A stretch of DNA of 64,000 nt from Sideroxyarcus sp045866275 (lineage in GTDB: Bacteria; Pseudomonadota; Gammaproteobacteria; Burkholderiales; Gallionellaceae): NCBI GenBank assembly GCA_045866275.1, contig BAAFRX010000009.1, forward strand, positions 19,538-83,537, written 5' to 3'. Below the pieces are notes generated by a model. That model did no database searches. It was not told where the DNA came from and saw nothing but the letters and a program-made list of their open reading frames with translations. The position numbers were made by a program, and so were the translations under genes. Shown piece after piece: positions 1 to 8,430 of the stretch (positions are counted from its first letter, which is position 1; each line of letters opens with the position of its first letter).

Positions 1-2
1 AT

Positions 3-323
3 TTTTATTTTGCCTGCAACGACGCGCTGCTGTACGACGTGGCAATCACGGCCAACGACTGGTGCATGGGCGCGGCGGGGACGCTCGACGCGACGCGCGC
101 CCGCGCCCTGTTGCGCGCCTACCAGGCGGTGCGCCCGTTCACGGCGGAAGAAGCAGAGGCCTGGCCGCTGATGCTGCGCCGGGCGGCATTGCGTTTCTGG
201 CTGTCGCGCCTGTACGATCTGCACCTGCCGCGCGACGGCGAGCTGGTCAATGCCCACGATCCGGCGCACTTCGAGCGCATTTTGCGCCAGCACATCGCAA
301 GCAGAAAAATTATCTGGTTATAA
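3..323 (+). CDS. thrB: Homoserine kinase (ThrB, APH-fold type), C-terminal part
   Basis: This is the 3' end of a gene that begins before the window; the frame is open from base 3 and stops with TAA at 321-323. The visible protein contains the run NDALLYDVAITANDWC, typical of the C-terminal helical region of the aminoglycoside-phosphotransferase-fold homoserine kinases of proteobacteria, which phosphorylate homoserine on the way to threonine. It ends in the usual short basic tail (HIASRKIIWL). A GTG at 39 could be mistaken for a start, but the upstream codons match the family. The next gene begins within ten bases, so the two are probably cotranscribed. The catalytic core lies outside the window. 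Confidence 0.85.
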   Translation, partial: FYFACNDALLYDVAITANDWCMGAAGTLDATRARALLRAYQAVRPFTAEEAEAWPLMLRRAALRFWLSRLYDLHLPRDGELVNAHDPAHFERILRQHIASRKIIWL

Positions 324-332
324 GTGAACATC

Positions 333-1094
333 ATGGAAATTCGAAAATTGAATGCCGTGCGCGGCTGGCTGTGGATCCGGCATGCTTACCAGCTTCTGCT
401 GCGCAACCCGCTGCTTGGTATCAGCGGCGCACTCGCAAGCACCCTGGTCGTGTTTGTCGTGCTGCTGCTGCCGCTGTTGGGCCCGCTGCTGGCGATCGCC
501 CTGCTTCCCATCATGCTGGCAGGCTACATGCGGCTCTGCCGCGCGCTGGAAGAAAATGAACCGGCCGATCTGTCCCTGCTGCTCGCCGGATTCAGGCAAC
601 ACACGCGCAGCCTGATCACGCTCGGCGCAATGTTGATGCTGGGCATGTTCTTCATCTCCACCCTGATGGTGTTTGTCGGCGGCGCAGGGTTTGCCTCTGT
701 GATGGAACAGGTCCACGGCGCGCAGGACATGCAAGTGCTGGTGGAGGCGCTGAATAATGCCGACAGCCAGGTCGCGCTGGCGCTCCTGCTTGGCTTCTCG
801 CTGCTGCTGGTGCTGGTCGTTGCGTGGCAATACGCGCCGATCCTGGTGTTCTTCAGCGGCATCTCGCCGTGGCTGGCGCTGCAGGCCAGTTTCCTCGGCA
901 CGCTGCGCAACATCATTCCCTACACGGTGTACAGCCTCATCATGCAACTGGTCGCAGTGGTGCTCGGCATCCTGCCCTACGGCCTGGGCATGATTCTGCT
1001 GCTGCCCCTCGGCCTGGTCTCGCTCTATGTCAGCTACCGCAACATCTTTCCCTGGCTGGACGAACCGCAACCCGCCATTCCCCAAGGTGACTGA
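333..1094 (+). CDS. BPSS1780-like integral membrane protein
   Basis: Predicted 253-residue inner-membrane protein with about six hydrophobic segments, the first around residues 27-60 and others near 95-120, 145-170, 200-230. It resembles the BPSS1780-type membrane proteins of betaproteobacteria, whose function is not known. I chose ATG 333 (MEIRKLNAVRGWLWI) because family members usually begin with a similar Met-Glu-x-Arg-Lys followed by a GWxWI stretch. A GTG at 324, directly after the thrB stop, would add three residues. It lies directly downstream of thrB and three bases before the next membrane-protein gene, so the three form one unit. Confidence 0.7.
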   Translation: MEIRKLNAVRGWLWIRHAYQLLLRNPLLGISGALASTLVVFVVLLLPLLGPLLAIALLPIMLAGYMRLCRALEENEPADLSLLLAGFRQHTRSLITLGAMLMLGMFFISTLMVFVGGAGFASVMEQVHGAQDMQVLVEALNNADSQVALALLLGFSLLLVLVVAWQYAPILVFFSGISPWLALQASFLGTLRNIIPYTVYSLIMQLVAVVLGILPYGLGMILLLPLGLVSLYVSYRNIFPWLDEPQPAIPQGD

Positions 1095-1097
1095 CCC

Positions 1098-1592
1098 ATG
1101 CAATATCCAGCCGATGCCCGCGCCCGGCAGCGCGCCCAAACGCCCCACAACCTGTTCATTATTGGCCTGTTTGCCTTCGACCTGCTGCTGACCCCGGCCG
1201 TGATTGGCATGAAGATTGGCATGATCGGCCTGTTGATTCCTCTCGTCTGCTCCGGCTCGCTGCTGGTATGGATCGGGTGGCGCAGCCGCACTCTGGAAGA
1301 CGGGTTTGTCGCCCTGCACTGGCGTCTGGCCTGGGCGCGCGGCCGCCTGTTGTTGCTGGGTTATGCCGTCTCGGCCACGCTGATCCTGCTTGCCTGGCTG
1401 TTGAGCCAGACTTCGAACGACGCGCACATGGGGCACATCCTCTGGATCGCGCTCACCCGTATCGCGCTGTTGCCTACGCTGATCATGGTATTGGTCACTG
1501 CCGTGCTGGAATTCAGCGCCGCCGCGCAGGCTGCAAAAGGCGAAGTGCCGGACAAACTGGCCGCGAAATACCCGCCGTCCGCTCCGCTTTAA
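1098..1592 (+). CDS. Small hydrophobic membrane protein, unknown function
   Basis: A 164-residue protein with a short polar N-terminus (about 18 residues rich in Arg and Gln) and about four transmembrane helices (roughly 20-38, 40-60, 85-105, 115-140), ending in a polar tail. I do not recognise a named family. It starts three bases after the preceding membrane-protein gene, so both are probably made together. Nothing in it suggests a catalytic site. It is the last gene on this strand before the convergent uvrD gene, and a GC-rich palindrome follows its stop. Confidence 0.6.
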   Translation: MQYPADARARQRAQTPHNLFIIGLFAFDLLLTPAVIGMKIGMIGLLIPLVCSGSLLVWIGWRSRTLEDGFVALHWRLAWARGRLLLLGYAVSATLILLAWLLSQTSNDAHMGHILWIALTRIALLPTLIMVLVTAVLEFSAAAQAAKGEVPDKLAAKYPPSAPL

Positions 1593-1614
1593 CAAAACTC
1601 GCGCAGCGATTCGA

Positions 1615-1655
1615 TCGCCCCACTCTCCCTCCGGGGGAGGGTTGGGGTGGGGGAA
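1615..1655. repeat. Family A GC-rich palindromic repeat, intergenic copy
   Basis: The core is CTCCCTCCGGGGGAGGG followed by TTGGGGTGGGGG. The same core occurs in uvrD, leuS, hsdM, a P-type ATPase gene and ubiC in this window. Here it lies between two convergent genes, where its stem-loop could end transcription. It resembles REP/BIME-type extragenic palindromes. Confidence 0.8.
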
Positions 1656-1704
1656 ACTGGCATGGCACGCTTCATCATCATGGTCGGCACATTGGCCGTT
1701 CCCG

Positions 1705-4008
1705 TTAAAGCGCTTCGAGCTTGGCGTATTCCAGCGCCAGCCACTTGCTGCCGGCGCGTTTGAAATTGACCTGCACCCGTCCTTCGCTGCCGCCGCCTTC
1801 TGTCCCGGTCACCACGCCCTCGCCGAATTTCTGGTGAAACACGCGCTGGCCGATGCGCCAGATTGAGCCCGGCGCGGGCGGCGCAGTCGCCATGGGTGCC
1901 GCGGCAAAGGCATCGAGGTAACTCCGGGTGTCGCGGCTGTCGCCGGCAAATGGCCTGGCGGCGCCGAAACGCGGCGTGATCCACCGCAACAAGGCTTCCG
2001 GCAACTCGCGCAGGAAACTCGACACCCGGCTGTAGTGCGTCTGCCCGTGCAGCATGCGCCGCTGCGCGAAGGTGAGGTAGAGGCGGCGGCGCGCGCGCGT
2101 GATCGCCACGTACATCAGGCGCCGTTCCTCGTCGAGTTCGCCGTTGTCGATGCTGTTCTGGTGCGGAAACAAGCCCTCTTCCAGCCCGGTGATGAACACG
2201 CTGTGGAATTCCAGGCCTTTGGCGGCATGCACCGTCATCAGGTGCAGCGCATCCTCGCTGTCGCCCGCCTGATGCTCCCCGGATTCCAGCGAAGCGTGCG
2301 CAAGAAAGGCGGTGAGACTGTCATCCTCATTCTCATGCACGAACAACGTTGCGGCATTGACGAGTTCGTTCAGGTTCTCCAGGCGTTCTTCGGCTTCGCG
2401 CCGCTTCGAGGCGATGGTTTTTTCGTTCTCGTAATGCGCCAGCAGACCACTGTGTTGCAACACGTGGTCGATGATTTCCGGCAGGGGCAGACCGGTCGCC
2501 CCGCCGCGCAAGGATTCGACCAGTCCGACAAAAGCCGTGAGCTTTCCGCCCGCGCGCGCCGCCGCATCCCACAAGGGGGTGTTGTATTGCCTGGCCGCCT
2601 CCTGCAACTGCTCAAGGCTGCGCGCGCCGATGCCGCGCGCCGGAAAGTTGATGATGCGCAACAGCGCGTTGTCGTCATCCGTGTTTTCCATCAGGCGCAG
2701 ATAGGCCAGCGCGTGCTTGATCTCCTGCCGCTCGAAGAAGCGCAGGCCGCCATACACCCGATAGGACAATCCCGCCGACACCAGTGCGTGCTCCAGCACC
2801 CGCGACTGCGCGTTGGAGCGGTACAGCAGGGCCATCTCGCTCAAATTCACGCCTTCCCGCCGGAGTTCCCGAATCTCTTCCACGATGAAGGCGGCCTCGT
2901 CCACATCCGTTTCCGCCTCGTACACGCGCAACTGCTCGCCGCCGTTCTCCGCCGTCCACAGGTTCTTGCCGAGCCGGTTCTTGTTGTTGCTGATGAGGGC
3001 GTTGGCTGCATCGAGGATGTTGCCGTGCGAGCGATAGTTCTGCTCCAGCTTGATTACGTTCTCGACATGGAAGTCGCGCAACAGCTCCTGCATGTTGCCG
3101 ACGTTTGCGCCGCGAAAGGCGTAGATGGACTGGTCGTCGTCCCCGACCGCAAAAAGCGCAGAGGTTGAAGCATCATCGCGCAGCGATACGTTCGTCCCCT
3201 CTCCCTCCGGGGGAGGGTTGGGGAGGGGGAACCCCATATGACCTTCACCCCCTCTCACCTCGGGGGAGGGTTGGGGAGGGGGTTGTCGCCGCTCACCCAC
3301 TCCCGCCAATAGTTTCAGCCAGCGATATTGCAAAGGATTAGTGTCCTGGAACTCGTCCACCAGGATGTGCTTGAAACGCGCCTGATAATGCTCGCGCAGC
3401 GCCTGATTGCGCGCCAGCAACTCGTAGCAACGCAACAACAGCTCGGAGAAATCCACCACACCCTCGCGCTGGCATTGCGCGTCGTATTCGGCGAACACTT
3501 CCACCTTGCGCCGCGTGTAGGGATCGTAGGCCTCGACTTCGGAGGCGCGCAGGCCCTGCTCCTTGCTGCCGCTGATGAAGTTCTGCATCTCGCGCGGCGG
3601 GTATTTTTCGTCGTCCACGTTCATCGCCTTCATCAGGCGCTTGATGGCGGAAAGCTGGTCACCGGAATCGAGGATCTGGAACGTCTGCGGCAGGTTCGCC
3701 TCGCGAAAGTGTGCGCGCAACATGCGGTTGCACAGGCCGTGGAAGGTGCCGATCCACATGCCGCGCGTGTTGATCGGCAGCATCGCCGCCAGGCGCGTCA
3801 CCATCTCCTTCGCCGCCTTGTTGGTGAAGGTCACCGCCAGAATGCCGGAGGGCGTTACCTGTCCGGTGCTGATGAGCCAGGCGATGCGCGTGGTCAGCAC
3901 GCGCGTCTTGCCGCTGCCCGCACCCGCCAATATCAGTGCGGACTGGGCGGGGAGTTCGACGGCGGCGCGTTGTTCGGGATTGAGGCCGGAAAGCAGGGAG
4001 GAATTCAT
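1705..4008 (-). CDS. uvrD: ATP-dependent DNA helicase II (UvrD/PcrA) with repeat-derived insert
   Basis: A 767-residue superfamily 1A helicase acting 3'->5' in nucleotide excision and mismatch repair. The Walker A motif GAGSGKT is at residues 29-35, the Walker B region DEFQDTNP near 219, the GDDDQSIYAFRG motif near 286, and VAITRARRRLYLTFA lies toward the C-terminus, which ends in the PcrA-like tudor region (GQRVFHQKFGEGVV). The start at 4008 (MNSSLLSGLNPEQ) follows an AT-richer gap and fits the family; longer in-frame extensions upstream lack similarity. Residues about 237-280, between LLAG and the VGDDDQSIY motif, are absent from normal UvrD and encode two adjacent palindromic repeats; the frame stays open. 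Confidence 0.95.
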   Translation of the reverse strand: MNSSLLSGLNPEQRAAVELPAQSALILAGAGSGKTRVLTTRIAWLISTGQVTPSGILAVTFTNKAAKEMVTRLAAMLPINTRGMWIGTFHGLCNRMLRAHFREANLPQTFQILDSGDQLSAIKRLMKAMNVDDEKYPPREMQNFISGSKEQGLRASEVEAYDPYTRRKVEVFAEYDAQCQREGVVDFSELLLRCYELLARNQALREHYQARFKHILVDEFQDTNPLQYRWLKLLAGVGERRQPPPQPSPEVRGGEGHMGFPLPNPPPEGEGTNVSLRDDASTSALFAVGDDDQSIYAFRGANVGNMQELLRDFHVENVIKLEQNYRSHGNILDAANALISNNKNRLGKNLWTAENGGEQLRVYEAETDVDEAAFIVEEIRELRREGVNLSEMALLYRSNAQSRVLEHALVSAGLSYRVYGGLRFFERQEIKHALAYLRLMENTDDDNALLRIINFPARGIGARSLEQLQEAARQYNTPLWDAAARAGGKLTAFVGLVESLRGGATGLPLPEIIDHVLQHSGLLAHYENEKTIASKRREAEERLENLNELVNAATLFVHENEDDSLTAFLAHASLESGEHQAGDSEDALHLMTVHAAKGLEFHSVFITGLEEGLFPHQNSIDNGELDEERRLMYVAITRARRRLYLTFAQRRMLHGQTHYSRVSSFLRELPEALLRWITPRFGAARPFAGDSRDTRSYLDAFAAAPMATAPPAPGSIWRIGQRVFHQKFGEGVVTGTEGGGSEGRVQVNFKRAGSKWLALEYAKLEAL
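3193..3231. repeat. Family A palindromic repeat inside uvrD (copy 1)
   Basis: It carries the same CTCCCTCCGGGGGAGGG core with the TTGGGGAGGGGG tail. It is read in frame on the minus strand as a Pro/Gly-rich peptide containing PLPNPPPEGEG. It sits between helicase motifs II and III of UvrD. Confidence 0.88.
3245..3283. repeat. Family A palindromic repeat inside uvrD (copy 2)
   Basis: Second copy about 14 bases from the first in direct orientation, with core CTCACCTCGGGGGAGGG and tail TTGGGGAGGGGG. It is read in a different frame from copy 1, giving PPQPSPEVRGGEG. Together the two copies account for most of the extra residues in UvrD. Confidence 0.85.
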
Positions 4009-4066
4009 GCGCGCATTATCCCACAGGCGATCGCGCTGCCCTGTTTCCCTTCCACTGGCGCAAACA

Positions 4067-4094
4067 AAACGGGGAAGCGCTGCCGCTTCCCCGT
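4067..4094 (-). terminator. Rho-independent terminator after prk
   Basis: A perfect 12-bp inverted repeat (67-78 against 83-94 of the 4000s, AACGGGGAAGCG / CGCTTCCCCGTT) encloses a 4-base loop. On the minus strand it is followed by a T-rich run (TTGTTTG). It lies 36 bases after the prk stop and before the uvrD start, so it should separate prk from uvrD. Confidence 0.8.
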
Positions 4095-4129
4095 TCGTGC
4101 CGCGCCGGATCACTCCGGTCTGCCGTGGT

Positions 4130-5026
4130 TTACTTTTTCTTGTTCTCGATCATGTCGTGCATGATCGGGGTCAGGATGATTTCCATGGCATGGCTCATCT
4201 TGCCGCCGGGCACCACGATGGTGTTGGCGCGCGACATGAAGGAATTGGGAATCATTTGCAGGTAGTAGGGGAAATCCACGCCCTTCGGATTGCGGAAACG
4301 GATAATGACAAAACTCTCGTCCGGGGTCGGGATGTCGCGCGCGATGAACGGATTGGAGGTGTCCACCGTGGCCACGCGCTGGAAGTTGATGTCGGTGTGG
4401 GTGAACTGCGGCGTGATGTATTTGATGTAGTCCGGCATGCGGCGCATGATGGTGTCCACCGTCGCTTCGGCCGAGTAGCCGCGCTCTTCCTTGTCGCGGA
4501 AGATTTTCTGGATCCATTCCAGATTGACGATTGGCACCACGCCGATGCCCAGATCGACGTAGCGGCGGGCATCGATGCCCTGTTTCTCATCCATGGCCAG
4601 GCCATGCAGTCCTTCGTAGAACAGCAGGTCGGAACCGGCTTCGATGTCTTCCCACGGCGTGAACACGCCGGGTTTGAGGTCGGTCAGGCCAAAGTGCTTG
4701 TTGTGCAGCGCCGCTTCTTCTTCGCTGTGCACATAGAAACGGCGCTGGCACTTGCCGGTTTCGCCGTATTGCTTGAACATGCCTTCGATCTTGTCGAAGT
4801 GGTTGGCTTCCGGGCCGAAGTGGCTGAACGTGTTGTTGCCGGCCTTGGCGGCTTCGGCGGCGGCGGCGCGGAACGCCATGCGGTCCAGGCTGTGCAGGCT
4901 GTCGCCCTCGATCACCGCAGCCGTGATGCTTTGGCGACGGAAGATGTTCTCGAACGCGCGCTTGACGAAAGTGGTGCCTGCGCCGGATGAGCCGGTGACG
5001 GCAATGACGGGGTGTTTGGCTGACAT
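4130..5026 (-). CDS. prk: Phosphoribulokinase, class I
   Basis: A 298-residue kinase that phosphorylates ribulose 5-phosphate to ribulose 1,5-bisphosphate with ATP, the committed Calvin-cycle step supplying RuBisCO in the cytoplasm. The P-loop GSSGAGTT is at residues 12-19, followed by EGDSLHSLDR, the family's substrate-binding region. DLLFYEGLHG (near 130) and the RRMPDYIKYITPQF stretch are characteristic of the octameric proteobacterial class. Length is normal for that class (about 290). A good ribosome site (CAGGAGAG) precedes ATG 5026. It stands alone between divergent leuS and uvrD, with its own terminator; no RuBisCO gene is in the window. Confidence 0.96.
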   Translation of the reverse strand: MSAKHPVIAVTGSSGAGTTFVKRAFENIFRRQSITAAVIEGDSLHSLDRMAFRAAAAEAAKAGNNTFSHFGPEANHFDKIEGMFKQYGETGKCQRRFYVHSEEEAALHNKHFGLTDLKPGVFTPWEDIEAGSDLLFYEGLHGLAMDEKQGIDARRYVDLGIGVVPIVNLEWIQKIFRDKEERGYSAEATVDTIMRRMPDYIKYITPQFTHTDINFQRVATVDTSNPFIARDIPTPDESFVIIRFRNPKGVDFPYYLQMIPNSFMSRANTIVVPGGKMSHAMEIILTPIMHDMIENKKK

Positions 5027-5175
5027 AACGATCTCTCCTGAACGATTATGAATAAAATTTTTGGAGGCCGATTCTAGCAGAACCTCGCGCGGGCGGCTAA
5101 CGCATCCCTTTGGCGTCCGCCTTACCGATATAATGGCACCTCTTTATCGATTTATCCCCATACCTGACGCCCATC
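5027..5175. promoter_or_regulatory. Divergent promoter region between prk and leuS
   Basis: This 149-base gap separates two divergent genes. On the plus strand TATAAT at 5129-5134 is a consensus -10 box about 40 bases before leuS, with no clear -35. On the minus strand TAGAAT (5071-5076) with TTAGCC 18 bases upstream could drive prk. I saw no clear CbbR-type T-N11-A dyad. Confidence 0.5.
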
Positions 5176-7926
5176 ATGCAATTGCACTACACCCCCAAAG
5201 ACCTCGAAGCCGCAGCCCGGCAAAAATGGGAATCCGGCCAGACCTTTCGCGCCGCCGAAACCAGCAGCAAGCCGAAATACTATTGTCTGTCGATGTTTCC
5301 CTATCCTTCCGGCAAGCTGCACATGGGCCATGTGCGCAACTACACCATCGGCGACGTGTTGAGCCGCTACCACCGGATGAAGGGCTTCAACGTGATGCAG
5401 CCGATGGGCTGGGATGCGTTCGGCCTGCCCGCCGAGAACGCCGCAATGGCGAACAACGTGCCGCCCGCCGCGTGGACCTATTCCAACATCGAGTACATGA
5501 AGCAGCAGTTGAAGGCGCTGGGGCTGGGGGTGGATTGGTCGCGCGAGGTGAAGACCTGCACACCCGAGTATTACCGCTGGGAGCAATGGCTGTTCACGCG
5601 CCTGTTCAAGAAGGGCGTGATCTACAAGAAGACCTCGACCGTGAACTGGGACCCGGTGGACAACACCGTGCTCGCGAACGAGCAGGTCATCGACGGGCGC
5701 GGTTGGCGCTCTGGCGCGGTGGTGGAGAAGCGCGACATCCCGATGTATTTCTTCCGCATCACGCAATACGCCGACGAGTTGCTGTCCGGCCTCGACACCC
5801 TTTCCGGCTGGCCGGAGCAGGTGAAGACCATGCAGGCCAACTGGATCGGCAAGAGCTATGGCGTACGCTTTGCGTTTGAAATCGCCGACGAAGTCGGCGC
5901 CACTCTTCCCTCTCCCTTCCCTCACCCCATGCCCTCTCCCGGAGGGAGAGGGAGTATTAACGGGACTGAGGGTGGGGGGGCACTCGCGGGTAAACAACTG
6001 CTCTGGGTGTACACCACACGTGCCGACACCATCATGGGCGTGACTTTCGTTGCCGTGGCTGCCGAGCACCCACTGGCGACACGTGCCTCACAAGGTAATG
6101 CCAGGCTGGCCGAGTTCATCGAAGAATGCAAACGCGGCGGCGTGGCCGAGGCCGACATCGCCACGATGGAAAAGAAGGGCATGGACACCGGCATCAAGGT
6201 CACCCATCCACTCACTGGCGAACAAGTACCCGTGTGGGTCGGCAACTATGTGCTGATGGGCTACGGCGAAGGCGCGGTGATGGCGGTGCCCGCGCACGAC
6301 GAACGCGATTTCGGTTTTGCGAAGAAATATGGCTTGCCCATCAAGCAATCCATCTCCGTCGAAGGCCAAGCCTTCAGCGACACCGCCTGGCAAGAGTGGT
6401 ATGCCGACAAAGAGAACGGCGTGTGCGTGAATTCGGGCAAATACGACGGCCTGAACCACGATGCCGCGGTCGATGCGATCGCCGCCGATCTCGCCGCGAA
6501 AGGGTTGGGCGAGAAGAAGGTGCAGTTCCGCTTGCGCGACTGGGGCATCTCGCGCCAACGCTACTGGGGCTGCCCGATCCCCATCATCCACTGCCCGAGC
6601 TGCGGCGATGTGCCCGTACCGGACGAACAACTGCCCGTGGTGTTGCCCGAGAACGTCGTGCCGGACGGCGCGGGTTCCCCGCTGGCGAAGATGCCAGAGT
6701 TCTACGAATGCAACTGCCCCACTTGCTCTGGCCCCGCGCGCCGCGAGACCGACACCATGGACACTTTCGTGGAATCGTCCTGGTACTACGCGCGCTACGC
6801 CAGCCCGCAATGCGACACCGGCATGGTGGACAAGGCGGCCGCACAAAAATGGCTGCCGGTGGACCAGTACATAGGCGGCATCGAACACGCCATTTTGCAC
6901 CTGCTGTACGCACGCTTCTTCCACAAGCTGATGCGCGACGAAGGGCTGTTCGGCGGTGAGTCACGAGTGTTCCCCCACCCTAACCCCCCCCCGGTGGGAG
7001 AGGGGGATGCCGCCACGCCACGCGCATTTAACCCGTTGGACGAACCCTTCAAAAACCTGCTCACGCAAGGCATGGTGGTCGCGCCCACCTTCTACCGCGA
7101 TGTTGAGGGCGGCAAGAAGCTGTGGATCAATCCGGCCGAGGTGGAGGTGGAAGTCGATGCCAAGGCGCGTCCCGTCGGGGCGACCCTGAAAGCCGACGGA
7201 CTGCCTGTCGTCATCGGCGGTACCGAGAAGATGTCCAAGTCCAAGAACAACGGTGTCGATCCGCAGGCGATTATTGATGCCTATGGCGCGGATACGGCGC
7301 GCCTGTTCATGATGTTCGCCGCGCCGCCCGAGCAACAACTGGAATGGTCGGATGCGGGGGTGGAAGGCGCGTTCCGGTTCTTGCGGCGCGTGTGGAATTT
7401 CGGCCTGAAAATCAAGGACGGCAGCCATTCGGCGATCGATCCTGCCGCGCTGAAGACCGCGCGTTTCGAGATCCATTCGGTGCTGAAACAGGCGAACTAT
7501 GACATGGACAAGCACCAGTTCAACACGGTCGCCTCGGCCGCCATGAAGATGCTGAACACCCTAGAGCGCCTGCCCGCGACAAACGAGGCGGTGCTGCGCG
7601 AAATTTTTTCGATCCTGTTGCGCCTGCTCTCACCCATCACGCCGCACATTGCACAAACCCTGTGGCAGGAACTGGACTACGGGGACGACATCCTCGCCGC
7701 GCCCTGGCCGGAAGTGGACGAGGCGGCGCTGGTGCAGGACGAGCTCGAACTGGTGATCCAGGTGAACGGCAAATTGCGCGGCAGTCTGCGCGTGTCCAGG
7801 GAGGCGGACAAAGCGGCCATCGAACTCCTGGCGCTGGCGCACGAGGCGGTGCAGAAACAGCTCAACGGCGGCGCAGCGAAGAAGGTGATCGTGGTGCCGG
7901 GCCGACTGGTGAATGTGGTGATCTGA
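5176..7926 (+). CDS. leuS: Leucyl-tRNA synthetase with two repeat-derived inserts
   Basis: A 916-residue class I aminoacyl-tRNA synthetase charging tRNA-Leu. The HIGH-type motif HMGH is at residues 49-52 and KMSKS at 685-689; the editing domain carries VYTTRADTIMG near 275 and the C-terminal anticodon-binding and Leu-specific domains are complete. Typical bacterial LeuRS is about 860-880 residues. The extra length comes from two in-frame inserts, about residues 244-272 (just before the editing-domain motif) and 594-612 (before NLLTQGMV), each encoding a copy of the family A palindrome. Its stop overlaps the lptE start by one base. Confidence 0.97.
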   Translation: MQLHYTPKDLEAAARQKWESGQTFRAAETSSKPKYYCLSMFPYPSGKLHMGHVRNYTIGDVLSRYHRMKGFNVMQPMGWDAFGLPAENAAMANNVPPAAWTYSNIEYMKQQLKALGLGVDWSREVKTCTPEYYRWEQWLFTRLFKKGVIYKKTSTVNWDPVDNTVLANEQVIDGRGWRSGAVVEKRDIPMYFFRITQYADELLSGLDTLSGWPEQVKTMQANWIGKSYGVRFAFEIADEVGATLPSPFPHPMPSPGGRGSINGTEGGGALAGKQLLWVYTTRADTIMGVTFVAVAAEHPLATRASQGNARLAEFIEECKRGGVAEADIATMEKKGMDTGIKVTHPLTGEQVPVWVGNYVLMGYGEGAVMAVPAHDERDFGFAKKYGLPIKQSISVEGQAFSDTAWQEWYADKENGVCVNSGKYDGLNHDAAVDAIAADLAAKGLGEKKVQFRLRDWGISRQRYWGCPIPIIHCPSCGDVPVPDEQLPVVLPENVVPDGAGSPLAKMPEFYECNCPTCSGPARRETDTMDTFVESSWYYARYASPQCDTGMVDKAAAQKWLPVDQYIGGIEHAILHLLYARFFHKLMRDEGLFGGESRVFPHPNPPPVGEGDAATPRAFNPLDEPFKNLLTQGMVVAPTFYRDVEGGKKLWINPAEVEVEVDAKARPVGATLKADGLPVVIGGTEKMSKSKNNGVDPQAIIDAYGADTARLFMMFAAPPEQQLEWSDAGVEGAFRFLRRVWNFGLKIKDGSHSAIDPAALKTARFEIHSVLKQANYDMDKHQFNTVASAAMKMLNTLERLPATNEAVLREIFSILLRLLSPITPHIAQTLWQELDYGDDILAAPWPEVDEAALVQDELELVIQVNGKLRGSLRVSREADKAAIELLALAHEAVQKQLNGGAAKKVIVVPGRLVNVVI
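5909..5955. repeat. Family A palindromic repeat inside leuS (copy 1)
   Basis: The sequence CCTCACCCCATGCCCTCTCC followed by CGGAGGGAGAGGGAG is an inverted-repeat variant of family A. It is translated in frame as a Pro-rich then Gly-rich peptide (PSPFPHPMPSPGGRG) just before the LeuRS editing motif. Confidence 0.82.
6971..7008. repeat. Family A palindromic repeat inside leuS (copy 2)
   Basis: The run CCCCCCCCGGTGGGAGAGGGGG is preceded by CCCACCCTAA. It is translated as PHPNPPPVGEG within the catalytic-domain insertion that precedes the NLLTQGMV segment. The peptide resembles the one encoded by uvrD copy 1. Confidence 0.8.
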
Positions 7927-8426
7927 TGCAGGCGCTCCGCGCATTCTTGTTGCTGACGACGCTGGCACTGTCGGCGTGCGGCTTCCACTTGCGCGGCAGC
8001 CTGCCGCAGGAAGTGCAGTTCGCCTTCAAGACGCTTTACCTGAAAGCGCCCGGCGAAACGCCGTTCGTCGCCGACCTGCGCCGCGCGTTGGCCGCCCGTG
8101 AGGTTGTGCTGGCCGATACCCCGGAACAGGCGGACCTGGTGCTGGAAGTCCTGTCGGAACAAAGCAGCAAGAATATTCTCTCCCTTTCCGGCAGCGGGCG
8201 GGTGCGCGAGTATGAGTTGCGTTACGCGGTCTCGTTGCATGCTTACGACGCGCAGCGCAGCGATTGGCTGCCCGTCGGCGAGGTGCAGTTGACGCGCTTG
8301 CTGACCTTCGACGACGAGCAACTGCTGGCCAAGGAACAGGAAGAGACGCAGCTTTACAAGGACATGCGCGCCGATGCCGTGGCGCAGACCCTGCGTCGCC
8401 TGAATCGCGCCAAGCCGAGGGAGTAG
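7926..8426 (+). CDS. lptE: LPS-assembly lipoprotein LptE
   Basis: A 166-residue outer-membrane lipoprotein that plugs the LptD barrel and helps deliver lipopolysaccharide to the cell surface. The N-terminus is a lipoprotein signal with lipobox LSAC (Cys18), followed by GFHLRGS, the signature beginning of mature LptE. The leuS-lptE-holA order is conserved in many proteobacteria. The start ATG 7926 overlaps the leuS stop (TGATG), which suggests translational coupling. Longer in-frame extensions upstream run inside leuS and were discarded. Confidence 0.93.
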   Translation: MQALRAFLLLTTLALSACGFHLRGSLPQEVQFAFKTLYLKAPGETPFVADLRRALAAREVVLADTPEQADLVLEVLSEQSSKNILSLSGSGRVREYELRYAVSLHAYDAQRSDWLPVGEVQLTRLLTFDDEQLLAKEQEETQLYKDMRADAVAQTLRRLNRAKPRE

Positions 8427-8430
8427 CGCG

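Noticed and set aside
318..1595. 425-codon minus-strand frame opposite the two membrane-protein genes
   Set aside because: Its Gln- and His-rich composition is typical of antisense reading of Leu/Ala-rich membrane genes; no start site or domain supports it.
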